Assembly: GCA_030374805.1 (NCBI GenBank)
Contig: JARGSG010000006.1
Coordinates: 868,001 to 932,000, forward strand
DNA: 64,000 nt
Reading direction: 5' to 3'
From: Gracilaria gracilis
Lineage: Eukaryota; Rhodophyta; Florideophyceae; Gracilariales; Gracilariaceae
The translations under genes were made by a program, and so were the position numbers. Each line of letters starts with the position of its first letter. Positions within the stretch are counted from its first letter, which is position 1. Below, piece by piece: positions 46,150-59,063 of this stretch. Under the pieces are notes generated by a model. That model saw nothing but the letters and a program-made list of their open reading frames with translations. It ran no database searches and was not told the DNA's origin.

Positions 46150-48300
46150 CCCGTTCCTACCCTGAGCCACGCCCTCGTGGCTCCTAGATCTTCTCACCAA
46201 TTTGGTTGCATCGCCGTACCAATTTTGTCACTGTCGCAGCCTTTGTGCCAAATCGCGCCTTGCGTCGCCCCCGCTCTGCGACACGGACCTTGCCTGTTCA
46301 CCACCTGGGTCACCACCGACAGTGGCTTCCTTTTTCCCATTTGTGGTTTTTGGGAGCGACTCGCGGCCGTTGTGTACCCTCGAGGTTGGATCACCAGCAC
46401 ACGGTGGCGTGGACCTTTACGGACTCAGGTCTTCGGTCGCCTCTCCGGCTTTGTTACACCCATCGAGGTACACGGCGCGACTTTGCGCTTCTTTGGGGGC
46501 TGTACCGTGAAGAATTTTGACGCCCCCTTGGTTGCGGCCGATCACGCTGTGTCTTTAAGGTTCCGTCTCCGCCCCTTAAAGGTTGTTTCATCATCACCTT
46601 CCCCGGTTATCTCCGTACCCTCTTGAGGTCCATTCGTGTTGGCTCGCGCCGCCGTGGCTTTTCGCCCGACCGACAAGGTTACCTCCATTTATGGTGACCC
46701 CCGATCCTTATCTCAACCATGCGGGTAGCCCTGGTACCAGCGTACGGGCTCGCACCCGTAGCGGTACACGACGCTTATCGGTTCCTCACATTGGTCACTC
46801 GGAAGAGATCACCCCAAGGGACGACGCGACTCCGGCGACCAATGCCGATACCTTAATGGTTGAACCAGCATGGAGCCCCGAACGGGTGGAGGTTTTGAGC
46901 ATCAGCTCTGGCGATTCACCCATTGTGGATAAAAAGCCAATTCGGTTCACCCCTGCGGTTGAGTGCCCAGCGTCTCAGCCACTCCCTCGCGGTAATCATC
47001 ACGAAATTTTGGGCGCCGGTCCGTAGCGCGGTCGTGGCAGTGGCATCACCAAGTCTGGTTTGCGCGGTGCTGCGTTGTACCGCAATCGCATCCAAAGAGT
47101 TTTGTGGAGCCAGCCGGTTCATTCTTTTTCACATCAACCTCAAGAGATTCACGAAGGGATCCAGGACCCGTATGGTAAGGAGCCCGAGATTCTTCGTGGG
47201 ATTTACTCTAATGGTTTGGAGGCGTTCACCACGGCCGACTGGAACATTTCCCAACATGATATATTTGGGATCGCTCCAAAAATGGTTTTTCAAGCGACGC
47301 TGTACCGTCGGTACTGGCCAGTGGCGCCGAGGAACACATCGCTTTCCGGCGTTCTGCGACGTCCGACTCTGCATACCTACTCGGGTTTGTTTCGTTGGGA
47401 CTGTGAGCGTCTCCGCTCGGTTCCGCAGACGCTCCACCGTCGAGATAAGGAATCTCAACCTCGTCAGGGTCGGCTTGGGTGCTACGAAAGTCGCTAGCGG
47501 CACACACTAATGAGATATTTCATTCCCCCGCTGTATCCTAGCGACTTGCCGTACGTCCGTATCGAACCGGAGCTCCATTATTACCGACGTCTGGTGGTGA
47601 AGATCTGTCAGTATGACTCTCTTCCACAGCAATAACTTGCGGCTTCTCCATCTTTCGTGTGTTTTGACCGGCTTTACAATACCATCCATTGGGGCAACCG
47701 TCGTAGGTGGGGTGTGGATGCCGCCACCGAGGCTCGCATCTGCACCCGGTCCATCTTTAACCGCGTCATGTATGGGTTCCACAATGTGGAGTTCTTCTCT
47801 CAATCTAATGAGCAAAGAACCCCTTGGTATGTAGCCTGACCCGAGGGGTGGAATGCCTATGAGGTTCCCATGTCACTTAGCGTCCCAACCCCACCGTGAC
47901 TGGCCTATTTTAGGAGCTACATCACCCGTAACCACGATCGGTATTACCTCATTTGGTCGATTGCCCTCGCGGAGTGGGCCGTACTGGTGGCCATCCTGGC
48001 TCTGCAGGCTGCCCGTGATGGTATTGACTGGGACTGCCGTTCTCACGAAGCCGAGATGTACCGTGACGGTGTTCAGCCTCCTGGTAGTATGTTCTTCATT
48101 TCCCCGAGGGTCATTCGCAACATCCAACAGTTCGGATTCAGAACCACTGTGGCAGGTACGGATCACTCCATTGACAAATTGGAGTCGTTGCTTACCCAAG
48201 TGGAGAGTTTCCCGTGGGGACCCAAGCAGGGGTGGGCAGCCGTCTGGTTGATTCCTGTCTCCACTTCTGCATCCCTGTTGATATTACTCTTTAAGTAAAG
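46150..48300 (+). pseudogene. Family B antisense coding region (aORF)
   Basis: Decayed coding sequence on the strand opposite gag-pol, from just inside the 3' LTR. Recognisable stretches such as SGTSVRARTRSGTRRLS, KKPIRFTPAVEC, LEAFTTADWNISQHD, LRRPTLHTYSGLFRWDCERL and a hydrophobic LIWSIALAEWAVLVAILAL also occur, closely matched, in the B fragment at 36860-39100. No known family was recognised. Confidence 0.6.
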
Positions 48301-49556
48301 TTAAAAGTTATGCATTTCCATGTTGGGTTCCAGTTACCATAGAGGTGCATTGCGAAGCGAGAAGAGAAGCGCGAAAACAGCTCCCCCTTCCCTAAACTAG
48401 TGTACCACGATGGGTGAAGATTGATTCCTTGTAGGTAAACTGGTTCCATCTTGAGCCATTTTGGTGCTCGGAGTATAGATTCACCATGTTAATACGCCGC
48501 TTCGGCTCTGACGGAGCGGCGAGCGGGTTTGTCTTCCCATGAGGTGAGATGTTGTGCCACGCGCTCGCGCGTGGCAACCAGCAGTGTACCGGGATGGTTT
48601 TGCATGGTCTCTTACCATGCATGAGAGCACGTGCGTTGTTTCACCTTGGAGGTTACTTGCAAGGCGAGTCAAAATACTTGCTTGAGAAATTACCCCTCCA
48701 TATGGTAGTGAAAACGCAGAAACCTCTTTTGGTCCGTATCTCGAGAATCAAGCGGGTTCAGAGGCTGATAATGGCCGATTCGGGAGCGCGGAACGGTCAA
48801 AATACTTAGATTGTTTGACCATGCAATTGCTCGCTCCCTACACACCATAGTGTAAACCGAGTGGGTTACTCCGCACGGCGCGCCACGGGCAGTGCGCGTA
48901 GACCTCGACAAGTAAAAAGATACAATTTTTTGAATGTTCCCACCGTTCGGGTTCGCGCGTGTGCCACGCGCGGGCATGGCACATGTCACACGGCGCGCGT
49001 ACAACGGTGCGTCCATCTTTAGCGCTACCTCTTCATGGACGTACCGTCGCGGGGTGCTTCCTTCTCGTTGTACCTCCTTGGTAAGCGTTCGAACCCCCCT
49101 TTGTACTCGTAATTACAATTTTTTGCCCCTTCCTTAGGGGACTGCATCCCCTCTAAGGTGTACCTATCTTTCGGCATGTCCTCTGCTTTGCGGTTCTAGT
49201 AGCTGACCCTGAAGTGGTGTGGTATGGCTGAGAGCGGCTCGGTGGTAGCTATCACCATCGGTGCCCCAACCATACCAACGTACGGTGTACTCCAGACCAT
49301 CTAGGGTACGGCGGTGACCTACCAAGCGTTCCACCGGGAACTCATTAGAAGCCTGAGACTGTATTCCGTCACCACTTTGGTTTAGATTGGCATCAGTACC
49401 ACTTGGGGAAGGTGCTTCTTGTGAAGGAGCAATTGTAATTCCCTCGGGTGGTAGGTAGTCCGGGTCGTCGCCCTGTGCCTCACTATTAACTTCAATGGGT
49501 GTTTCGTTCTCCCGGGGCTGAGTTCTCAGGGCCGCCCCTTGTGGATCACGCGCTGA
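48301..49556. other. Family B spacer between integrase and aORF
   Basis: Noncoding part of element B. Pyrimidine tracts (plus) near 48387 and 49130 resemble the polypurine motif seen elsewhere in A and B. A palindromic GTGCCACGCGC(G) motif occurs near 48553 and 48960. Confidence 0.5.
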
Positions 49557-50860
49557 TTATCCGTGCTCCTTTTTAGCTTGAACCGTTCGAGGGGCGACCG
49601 TGATTCGGTCAATAGAGATCGTATTCTCTATACCATCTTCCCTCACCGTCACCGTGTGATCAGTCACTGGAACTACCTTGAAAGGTCCCGATGATTGCGG
49701 AAGAAGCTTGTAATTGATATCCCTATCAATCGCGTCATCATCGGCTTCATCACCCCGGTCGTGGTTTAGCTCCCTTTTGAGGGTGGTCAATAAAGACATA
49801 TTGACCCGGCGTAGCCGATACCATCTGGGTTACCTTTCGGTAATTGTTCTCCTTGTACCGCTTCTGGGAGGCTGTGAGCTTGCTCTCAGCATGTTTGAGA
49901 GCACAACTCAACCTCAAAACGGTATTTCGTTTAACCTGTGACAGGGTGGCCGAACCGGCGGCTTCTTGTCTTAATGGGTCTCCTACAACAACAATATCTG
50001 GTGGGTATCTTGACAGTATCAGGTCAAACGGCGTCGTTTGCCTCGCTCGATGAACCTGAAGGTTATTTGCATACTTAAAGGGCTGAACGAGCTCATCTCA
50101 AGCAGTTTAGTGTTCCTCCGTGTAGTGACGCAATCTAGATACCAATGTTCGGTTAAAGTGCTATACATGCCTATTCGTCTGCCGTTGATAGGCAGTGGTG
50201 CAGCAGTGCTTAATACCAAGTAGTTTACATACAGCTTCAAAGAACTTCAAAGTGATATTCGAAGCATTGTCGGTAAGGAAAAAAAGCGGTGCACCGTACG
50301 GGTAGGTCCAATTGTTCAAGAACGCGACCGCGAGGATTGTTGACTTTATATCTTTCAAGGGTATGGCTCTGGTGAGCTTCGACAACCTGTCCGTGATCAC
50401 AATGATGTACTGGTAACCCTTAGTGATCTTCGGCAATGGCCCTAAAAGGTCGATTGCTACGAATTCAAGGGGACCCGCTGCGGGAAACAACTTGAGGTAT
50501 TTCCGATATTTGCGGAGACCTCCCCGGGTACGTACGCATGACTCGCATTGAACTACAAAGTTATACATATCATGAGCCATATTAGGCCAGTAGTACCCTT
50601 GCCTCAAGGTGTAGTACATTCTCGTACCTCCAGGGTGTCCTGATAGCCTCGGGTAGTGCGAAAGGTACAACACCCGTAGGCGCTGTGCCTAGGACACTCT
50701 TTTGAAGTGATCCATCAATTGGAGCTCGCCTTATAAGTAAACCATTGCGGTCGACATCGAAGTTTGAGTACTTCATACCAACTTGGTTCATGAGAGAACG
50801 ACAGTAAACGTCGTTTGCCTGTTCTCTCAAGAATTCCTCGCAGGCAATAGGCATGACGTC
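49557..50860 (-). pseudogene. Family B integrase
   Basis: An H2C2-type lead (LSHYPRLSGHPGGTRMYY, CESC), then VAIDLLGPL and FLTDNASN of the DDE core, and a C-terminal barrel-like part near 49560-49800. Decayed. Confidence 0.82.
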
Positions 50861-52362
50861 GGCTTCCTCAAAGGTGAGTATCGCCCGAGCGATGGATCCA
50901 TTGAACCATGTATCCTCTTCGGGTAGAGTCCAGTAATTTCTAAGGTGTCGCTATACCCACCAGGGTCTGCAGAGATGATAAAGCATGGAATACCATCTTC
51001 TACCGGTTCGGTATCCAGACCATCTGTGGTAATACGAGACATCGCGTCTGCGATATTGTGCTTAATACCTGGACGGTACTGCACGTCGTAGTCGAACTCT
51101 GACAACCTTATCCACCATCGGGCAAGTCTGCCCGATGCGTCTGCGAGACCGAGCATCCATCGCAGGGCGTCATGTTCGTTTCGAAGCTTAAAACGTTCAC
51201 CATATATGTAGGGACGGAGCATCAGCATGCTCCAGACCACAGCTAGACACTCCTTTTCCGTTGTTGTGTAATTCTTTTCTGCAGAGTGCAGATGACGGCT
51301 CCAGTATCCTACAGGTAGTTTGTCGCCGGTTTCTTGCTCCTGCATAAGACAAAAACCAATTTAGGCGTCCGAAGCATCGGTATCCAATGTGTATCGTAAA
51401 CCAGCTTTGGGTATGACCAAGTTGGGAGGTGTCAAGAGCGCATGTTTCAGCGCCTCGAACGCATCCATCTCCCCATTTGTAAGACATTCAAACCTTGTAG
51501 GTTAGCATTTCAGCAGCTTCCTGTTGAGGGGAGCCGCTATCTTGGCAAATCATTTGATAAACCGGCGGTACAAATTGCACAAACCTGTAAAGGGTCGGAT
51601 TTACGTTTGAGACGTGGGTGGCTTCGCATCCTGCACGGCCCGGATATTCTGCGGCCTTACTTTTAACCTTCCAGGGCTGATGATATGACCAAGGTACTCT
51701 ACCTCTTTGGTGAAGAATTCGCACTTGTGGGGCTTCAGTGCTACTCCAGCTTCTCTTAAAAGGTTTAGAACTTCTCTAACATGGTGCAAGTGTTCTTCTA
51801 CTGTTCGGGAATATATGATTACATCATCGGTGTACACCAGAGCGGTTCTCTACTTCAACTTTGAAAGGATTATATCTAACGCCCTTTGAAAGGTAGCCGG
51901 CGCATTTCGTACCCCAAAAGGCATGCGCGTAAAGCGGAATAACCCAGCGTGTCAAGTACAAGTAGTTTTGTCCTTGTCTTCTTCCCTGATAGGTACCTGC
52001 CAATAACCACAATTGGCATCGGGCGTAGTAAAGATCTTGGCATTGCCCAACGAATCTATACACTCGTCCATTATAGGTATTGGGTACGAATCCCTGATGG
52101 TCATACTATTCAGTCTTCTGTAGTCCACACAGAACCGCATACGGGTATCACTTTTCTTTGTGACCAGAACCACAGAGCTGGCCCAGTCCACATTTGCTGG
52201 TTCTGTGACACCTTCACGGAGCATTCTCTCGACCTCATTGAGCTCACCCGCGCGGGCTTTTGGACCTGCCCGGTAAGGCTGCTGGGAAATTGGTTTCCAG
52301 CCAGAAACCATATCAATACGGTGCTCTGTAGCCCTAATTTGGCATAACTGGCCCGCCCACAT
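50827..52362 (-). pseudogene. Family B reverse transcriptase and RNase H
   Basis: Reverse transcriptase start VLVTKKSDTRMRFCVDYRRL, a tether with ECLAVVWSMLMLRPYIYG and RNase H end with WIRLSEFDYDVQYRPG. Decayed. Confidence 0.85.
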
Positions 52363-52440
52363 GGGTTCAAGTTCTTCTAAGAGACTGAGGATCCGGTCTC
52401 GGAGAGCCTGGTTGTTCTCACCGATCTGGACTTCCTCTCT

Positions 52441-53720
52441 TCAATTCCGCACTGGGTCCAGTTCCATAGTATTTTCCTGATCTCCAACCTCAAAGGTATT
52501 GGCGATCTTCTGTTCCATTTTGTTATTTGTCGATAACGGTGACGCATATGCGGGATATGGTGCATCTATTCCTCCCCCTTCCTTAGAGATGGTGACCTCG
52601 CCCAGCCCATTAGGTGAAGTTGAGACCGTGAACACCCCTTGTGGTGCCGGTAATTCAATCCCAATAGTGGTATTCTTGGGTAACTTAACTGTATGATTGC
52701 TAAAATTACTCAAGTACACCTTGAAAGGTTGCTTGCGGATGTTGTCAATGATCCCGTTTGCCATTAAGGCGAGATGTCTTTCTGCCAACCTGGGATGGTT
52801 CTGTAGCATTACCAATCCTTGAATTGCGCATGAGACATTCACTACCATTTGGGTCATAGCCGGTATTGAAACCAATTCAGTGAGCCGTATCTTGTTAGAG
52901 ACCGTTTCGTTGGGTATATTGGACCTCGGCTTCTGACGCCAACCATTTTTGGTTTGCGTATTACCTAGTATGTCAATACGACCACCATGGCGGAGGGCGA
53001 CCGTTCGGGACCCTGGAAAGATTGCCTTGAAATGTTTGTCAATAAAGTTCGTCCCGAGGATAGAGTCTGTCGCCAGACCATCCACCACAAAGAAATAGAG
53101 CTTCACCTTCATGGTTCCAAGTTGCACCATAGTGGTCAACATTTTTCTAAGGTGCAGTAGGCGCTCGTTAGTGTCCACCAATGGGTTGATAGTCGGGGCA
53201 GGCCGAATGTTCCTCAGATATGACGCGAGCGTCTAGAACATTTGGACCGGCGCCGGTGTCAAGTACACACGCAACCAGAACCTGTAGGTTATTGAGAAAG
53301 CATATTGAAGCATTAACTTCATAGTTATTGTACTTTATCAGACAGACCACATTGGGTCCACCTGATTCTTCTTTTTCCTTCTTTAAGGTTTCCCGTTCCG
53401 TTATCGACGGGGCTGCCAATTCACGGGTAGGGGTGGCCCCTACGCTAACCGTTCGGTGTTTTCCTGCTCCTCCTGAGCGGGACTGTCTTTCTCCAAGATT
53501 GGTGTTTCCTCGACGAGATGAAACTGAGATGGTGGTGGTTGAGCTTGTACCCTCTCTCCAGATCCATATAGGTTACGGTGGATTTGCTGCCTGGCACTGA
53601 TCAGATTTTCTCGCACCCCTGGGGGTATTTTGTCACATCTGTTCTCTAGATGGTCTGGCGATAAACAGAGCCAGCGTACCAAACCACCTGTCTGGGTATC
53701 ACGCATTGCCATAGAGATAG
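52441..53720 (-). pseudogene. Family B protease region and Gag zinc knuckle
   Basis: Protease active site CVLDTGAGPNVLDARV; a CCHC-like CLSPDHLENRC upstream. Contains the internal polypurine motif near 52570-52590. Confidence 0.78.
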
Positions 53721-55603
53721 GACGGGTAGCTGGATTGGTCGGTGCTATAGCATACGAAAAAGCTTGCGAACCACCAGCCGAGGGTTGTTGAGTGCTCGCC
53801 GCCTTTGATGACGACCTTACCGAAGCAGGTGGTACTGTCGACGATCAATTACCAATGCAGGTGGCTCGTGACTGAGTCTGCAGCGCTGTCACGAGATGAA
53901 CTGCCATCCCTGTTGGCACGCGAATGAGCGAATCACTCTCTGAGGTAGTGCTTTCTTCTAGCTCCAATACTGACTGTTTCGGTTTGCCCTTTGAGGTATT
54001 AGACGCCGACAGCTTCGTTCCATGACGTAGAGTGTCGCCTAGTCCGTGGGCATAACGAGCAAGCCCATTATAGTCTACCTTACGCTTGTTCGCCAGGTAG
54101 TTGTGTACCTGCGAACGGATCGCTTTGTCGACATTGTCGGCAAGGGCGACTTTAACCTCCTAGTGGTAAAAACATTACCGCATCGGGTGGCCAGATTTCA
54201 AAGGCCCAACGAGAATTCCATTTCGGTCTGGCTAGAGCGCTGGTGGTATGCCAGCACCTCAGCGTAACCTTCTTGGATAACCTCATCGGTAGCGAATTTT
54301 TTTAGCATGAAATTAACCACTTCTGGGTACGTCTCTAACATCTCTGTTTCATCTTCGTCAACCGCCAGGGTATTTCCAGGAAGCCTGCCTTGCAGCAAGT
54401 GGTAAGCTTGAATTTTAAGGTAAAACTTGAATAACCATATGGCAGCACCTTCGGTAAAACCATTTTGGTCACATGCAATCTTAAACTTCTGCAGAAACTC
54501 AATTACCGCAATGGGATCATCACCTGTGAAGGTAGTATCACCCATCTGGAAGCTGAGCTTCTTATGGTGCTTGGTGATCTTCTGCGCAACCTCTTAGGTG
54601 TAAGCAGAGGACCGGTTTCTCGACCGATATGACCTATAATGAACCGCTTTGTTGAACAGATTGTACAGCGGCTGACGCCCCTCTAGGGTTGTATCGGTGT
54701 CCGAATCCGAGTCGGACGACTCGTACCATTTCTTCTTACCTTTACGGTTTCTCTTTGACGACTTCTTCGCCAACCTATTCGGTTTCTTCTTGTGTCTACC
54801 TTTACGGTCACCATCCGACGATGAACCAGTATCGGTATCGGAGCTCGAGGAATCGGGGTCAGAGTCGTAGCCGCGACTATTTCCCTTCTTCCTCCTCCTT
54901 TCTTTACCCTTACGGTTTCTTCTTCGCAACCCTTCTTCTGGGTCAGACGAATCGTCCTTAGGTCCACGAGTCTTGGTGTCCTTTTTAACGTTACCTTTAA
55001 TGGGTGGAAAGCACATGTCTCGAGGACCCATCTTTATATGGACCTCTTGACCTAACCTTGTAGGTAGGCACTATCGGCCGGAATTGGTTTGATTGGTGCG
55101 GAAGAACAAGCCGGAACTCCTTGTGGTATGCGAGTAACCATATTCACCCCATGGGTTTTGGATTCCGCCATTCCTTCAGAAACCCAAAGGTCTTGAGGCA
55201 CTCGGTAGATATGCTCCCTGGCACCCGGTAAGAGGTATGTTTCAACCAATTTAGGTACGCGTTGAGAGAGCTCGTGCACTGCTCGATCAACCACCAAGCG
55301 GGTTACGGGTTCCATGTCCATAGAGGTCATAGCTTCATTAACCGTAGCGGTAAAAAGAGCTTTCGCTCGATCTTCCAATTGGAGCCAAAGGGCCTCAACC
55401 GTTGTCGGCAAATCTTTAATAGGTTCAGGAGCCACCGAAGGCTGGGTGCCCCTATCCTTTGAGGGTCTGGCCCGAGGTTGTCGAAGCAGCTCCTCGGGAT
55501 TATCCAGAATGGGTTTAGCGGCCGAAGCCGCAGCAGAACCCTTGTGGCTAGGTACCGCGCTAGAGCCACGATTAATCCTTTTAGGTCTTCCCATAGTGAC
55601 CAA
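53720..55603 (-). pseudogene. Family B gag region
   Basis: The N-terminal part (GRPKRINRGSSAVPSHKGSA) matches the isolated fragment at 61580-61915. A Lys/Arg/Ser/Asp-rich low-complexity segment and a capsid-like helical core (FLQKFKIACDQNGFTEGAA) follow. Confidence 0.8.
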
Positions 55604-55741
55604 TAGTGGTATCCAATTGCTTTGGGAGTATTCCTACGAAACCAAATAGGTGTGTGAACTTCCAGAATCCTTTCGGATGTCTTCTGTTCACCAGTAAAGG
55701 TACGACAAAAACCAAGAATCTTCTAGGTCGGGAGACCAAAA

Positions 55742-57105
55742 TGTCGTACAAATACCGATAGAATGTAAGGTCCGCCTGGTAGAGGGAGCGCGCGAGGGCT
55801 CAATCTAAAGGGGAAAAACACACAACCAATATGGTTGTAGAGCACCTGAAACCCCCGCAGGGGCAAGCGGCGGGGCAACTAGTGCCGGCCGTGTAGGTAT
55901 ACGGTAGTAGACGCCGACGCACGGTTAAATTTGAATAGTAATAGAGTAGCAAGTGACCAAGATGGTATAGTTACTGCCCTAGTGTTATCTGAATTTACAA
56001 TACCCGAGAAGGAAGGCGAGGTGCACCAAAATCTATACAAGGTGCACCGACGCCGATCTCCCAGTGTGAGGCAAAGCTGGGAACAGAAAGAAAGAACACA
56101 AACCGCGCCAGCGGCTACGCACACAAGGTGTTCAGCCTTGCTCTCTATTGGGACAGAGCAGTGGCAGAACCCTCCGATGAGGCCGACACGTGCTGGGCGT
56201 AACTCCAGGAAGCCTCTTCCTGACTTACAGACGTAGGTTGGGGGTGGCAATCGGGGTGCCAAAAGGATGGAATCCACTGGGTGTGGCGTATCCCGTAGCA
56301 AAAGGGGCGAGATAGAAGGTAGCAAAATGAGTCGCACTGCGGAGCACATAATCGTGAGAGCGGGGAATAATCCCGAGACAAAAAGGGCAAACTGTACAAC
56401 AGGGCGAAGTGTAACGAAGCCCTAAGACGGGAAAACAGAAAGATTGTACGAAAGAATGGTAAATAAAAGGCCGTAACGACGGATCGGTGGTTCTCAGTGA
56501 CGGAGGTGGACAACTTGTCCGGATAAGCGGCGGTGTTTCCCGGGAATGGGGCCGAAGACCGTGCGCAAGCGGGACTCAAGCTAGAGCCAAGGCCTCGTTG
56601 AGGTTTACTTCCCGTACAGTGGCGGCGAGTGCCGCCATTTATATACGGCTGATAAATATCACTAAAATATCTAAGTACCCGGCACGCCGGCCATCACTAC
56701 CCACGTGTACCTCCATGGCACTCTTGCAACGGCGCATCCGGTAATCGGGCGCGGGCACACACGTGTCACGCCAATCCTACCCTTTATAAGCGGATCCCTA
56801 ATCCGGGCCAATTATGCAAATAGACTTCATAATAGAAGAAAGTTCAGGCGAAAATAACAACGGATATATGAGTGGCATCCCCTTCAGTCCCTGCCAAGGG
56901 CAATTGCTCTACACTCAGGCAGGCATTACGTCATCGGCTGCACTCATGACCTACTGTCATGGGTCAGCAATGCTAAGCTATCCTTAACTATAACTCAGAT
57001 TCTATAAATTATAAAATACAGAATACCAATTGGGTACAGTGCAGCCAGCAAGGCGCACCAGTAGGCCCACGTGGCACCATCCCATTGAGGTCTCATTGTA
57101 TTATC
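55742..57105 (-). repeat. Family B LTR, 5' copy, split by a solo LTR
   Basis: It begins TGTCGTACAAATACC. Homology to the left LTR pauses at 56064, resumes at 56914 and ends near 57105. The complement of the primer-binding site (CTAGGTCGGGAGACCA) adjoins on the left. Confidence 0.88.
56065..56913. mobile_element. Solo LTR of a third family, nested in the B LTR
   Basis: 849 bp beginning TGTGAGGCAAAGC and ending TTGCTCTACA, flanked by CCCAG (56060-56064) and CTCAG (56914-56918), a target duplication with one change. Its length and some short motifs (AAAATATCTAAGTA, TGCCAAGGGGCA-like) recall the A LTR, so it may be a distant relative. Solo LTRs arise by recombination between the two LTRs of a full element. 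Confidence 0.85.
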
Positions 57106-58385
57106 GTAGGGTTGCACAAATATGAATCAGTACAAAAACATGAATCAGAATTACATTTAAAACTGAAAGGATTTCTCTAATTCCGGTAGCCCTCGAATCT
57201 AAATGGTTCCGTAGGGCGAAAACAAATCCTTCAATTTAAAAAAGGATCTGTGCAATCAGAAGAGCGCCTTTTTTCCACCAGGGGACTTGAACTCGACCAC
57301 TCTCCTCCAAGGAGCATCCACTCCTCCATCGAACGGTCTTGAGATCTTTGCCCTCCATTCCTCGTACCGGACCATTTTCATAGTCTCAAAACGAATTGTG
57401 GCCCCGCAAAGACGACGAGACGCTCAGGCCGTGCATATTGCAATCCATGCCAACCTCAGGAACGGCACGTCGATCCGCAAGTGTGCAAAGACCCACAATG
57501 TTTCCTACTCTTCTCTGTGGCGAGCACTAAACAACAATATGACTCCGCTGCCCCGTGGCAGACCCCCAATCTTCTCCAAGGAGGAAGAGCCGCTGCTCGT
57601 CGACAGCGCTCTCTATTTCTCTTCACATGGCACAACGCTCTCCCGCGAGTGCATGAAAGATTTGATTCACACATTTGTAATCTCTTTACCTCCCGAGTGG
57701 CAACAGAGAATTCCATTCAGCGGTGGGCGTCCTGGAGATGGCTTTCTGCGAGGGTTTATTCGCAGACACACCAGTTTAACTCTCAGACGCCGTTGCAGTC
57801 TGGAGAAGGCTAGGCAGCTCGCGATGTCCCCAACCAACTTGGCCTCCCAGTACGCCAGACTCCACCAAGCGTACCGTGAGTTCAAAATTCACAATCCAGA
57901 GCAGGTGTTCAATATAGATGAGAGTGGATTCTCTACACGCCCTGCTTCCAGAGCCCGTTCAAAGGCTCTGTTTGACTCGTCAGCCAGAAGTAATTCAACG
58001 AAATCGAAGTAAAAGGCTAACGCGGAACCCGTTACAGTGATGCCTGTTGTTCCTGGAGATGGGCGGGCGTGGCGTCCTTTAGTCGTGCTACCTGGAAATC
58101 ATTGAATGTATCGCACACGGTCAGATGGATCTCTGGAAACGCCTGCCACCTTCCTTCCTCCCAATGCGTATTGTGTGTATCGGGAGAAAGCCGGAGTCGA
58201 TTCGGAGATGTTCTATCAATGGGCTTTGAAGTTTGTAGAAGAAACCGACGATCTCAGAAAAGGCACCGCCATATTGTGGTGACCATGGATGCCTATGGAG
58301 CGCATTTCACCTACCGTGTATTGAAACTTTTCAGGGGGAACCGCATCGTCGCCGTCGGTCTTCCAGCGCATTCGAGTCACCGCAC

Positions 58386-58663
58386 TGTTGGCCCGTCTAG
58401 GTTCGCCATCGCCACGCGCTCGCGCTGAGAGGGAATGGAAGAGGCGAAGGCAAGAGATCGGGCACAAAGGAAAGTTCCGCGGTAGATGCGGATGCCCCCG
58501 GACCTCCTCTGGAGAGTCTGGAATTGTTTATGAAATAGACGTTCTCAACCTGCCACCTAAAATTCGTGGGTGGCAGTGCTTCTGATTCAAACTTGATTTA
58601 GCAAATCAACTTCTGGAGGTGCAACTGCTGTCCAGATCGCCTTGCCTGCAAGTTGGATCAACA
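58386..58663. repeat. TRIM-like element, left LTR (278 bp)
   Basis: TGTTGGCCCGTCTAGG to TTGGATCAACA. Confidence 0.82.
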
Positions 58664-58746
58664 CTGCCCCCATGGCCAATGCTCCAAGAGTATTGGTCAT
58701 GTTAAATGACCAGTAGTGGCACATCACACCAGCTTATTCTTACGCC

Positions 58747-59063
58747 GTTCGTGTTAGGTACAAAATGCGTTGTCTACAGCGTCTTTCCGGTTTCAAACCA
58801 TTCTGCGCTGACTCAGCGTCTTACTCGGCTACAAGCCGTTCTGCGCTGACTGCAACGTCTTTCCAGCTGCTTGTCGTTCTGCGCTGACTCAGCGTCTTAC
58901 CGGGCAACTGCCGTTCTGCGCTGACTCAGCGTCTTACCTGGATGCTGCCGTTCTGCGCTGACTCAGCGTCTTACCCGGCTGCTAGCCGTACTGCACTGAC
59001 TACAGCGTTTTTATGGCTACTAGCCATTATGCACAGGCTACAGCGTCTTTCCCGGCTGCGAAG
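58747..59063. repeat. Minisatellite, 36-39-bp unit, about eight copies
   Basis: The unit is CCGTTCTGCGCTGACTCAG followed by CGTCTTACCCGGCTGCTAG, with variants toward both ends. Several units contain the perfect 11-base palindrome GCTGACTCAGC, whose core TGACTCA is the known AP-1/GCN4-type bZIP site. Confidence 0.88.

Larger units (their letters stand above)
45639..57105 (-). mobile_element. Ty3/gypsy LTR retrotransposon, family B, old fossil
   Basis: Element of about 11.5 kb on minus, including an 849-bp solo LTR inside its right LTR. Sense order: 5' LTR (right), primer-binding site, gag, protease, reverse transcriptase, RNase H, integrase, a long spacer, a coding region on the opposite strand and the 3' LTR (left). 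The LTRs differ by well over 10% by eye, so the insertion is much older than A, and the coding region has ten or more breaks. Flanking TCGAT (left) and TCGTA (right) are similar but not an exact duplication. The two LTRs may therefore not be an original pair. Confidence 0.9.

Noticed and set aside
58747-59063. Tandem repeat considered as a CRISPR array
   Set aside because: Units abut with no unique spacers and vary along the array, and the context is eukaryotic. It is a minisatellite.
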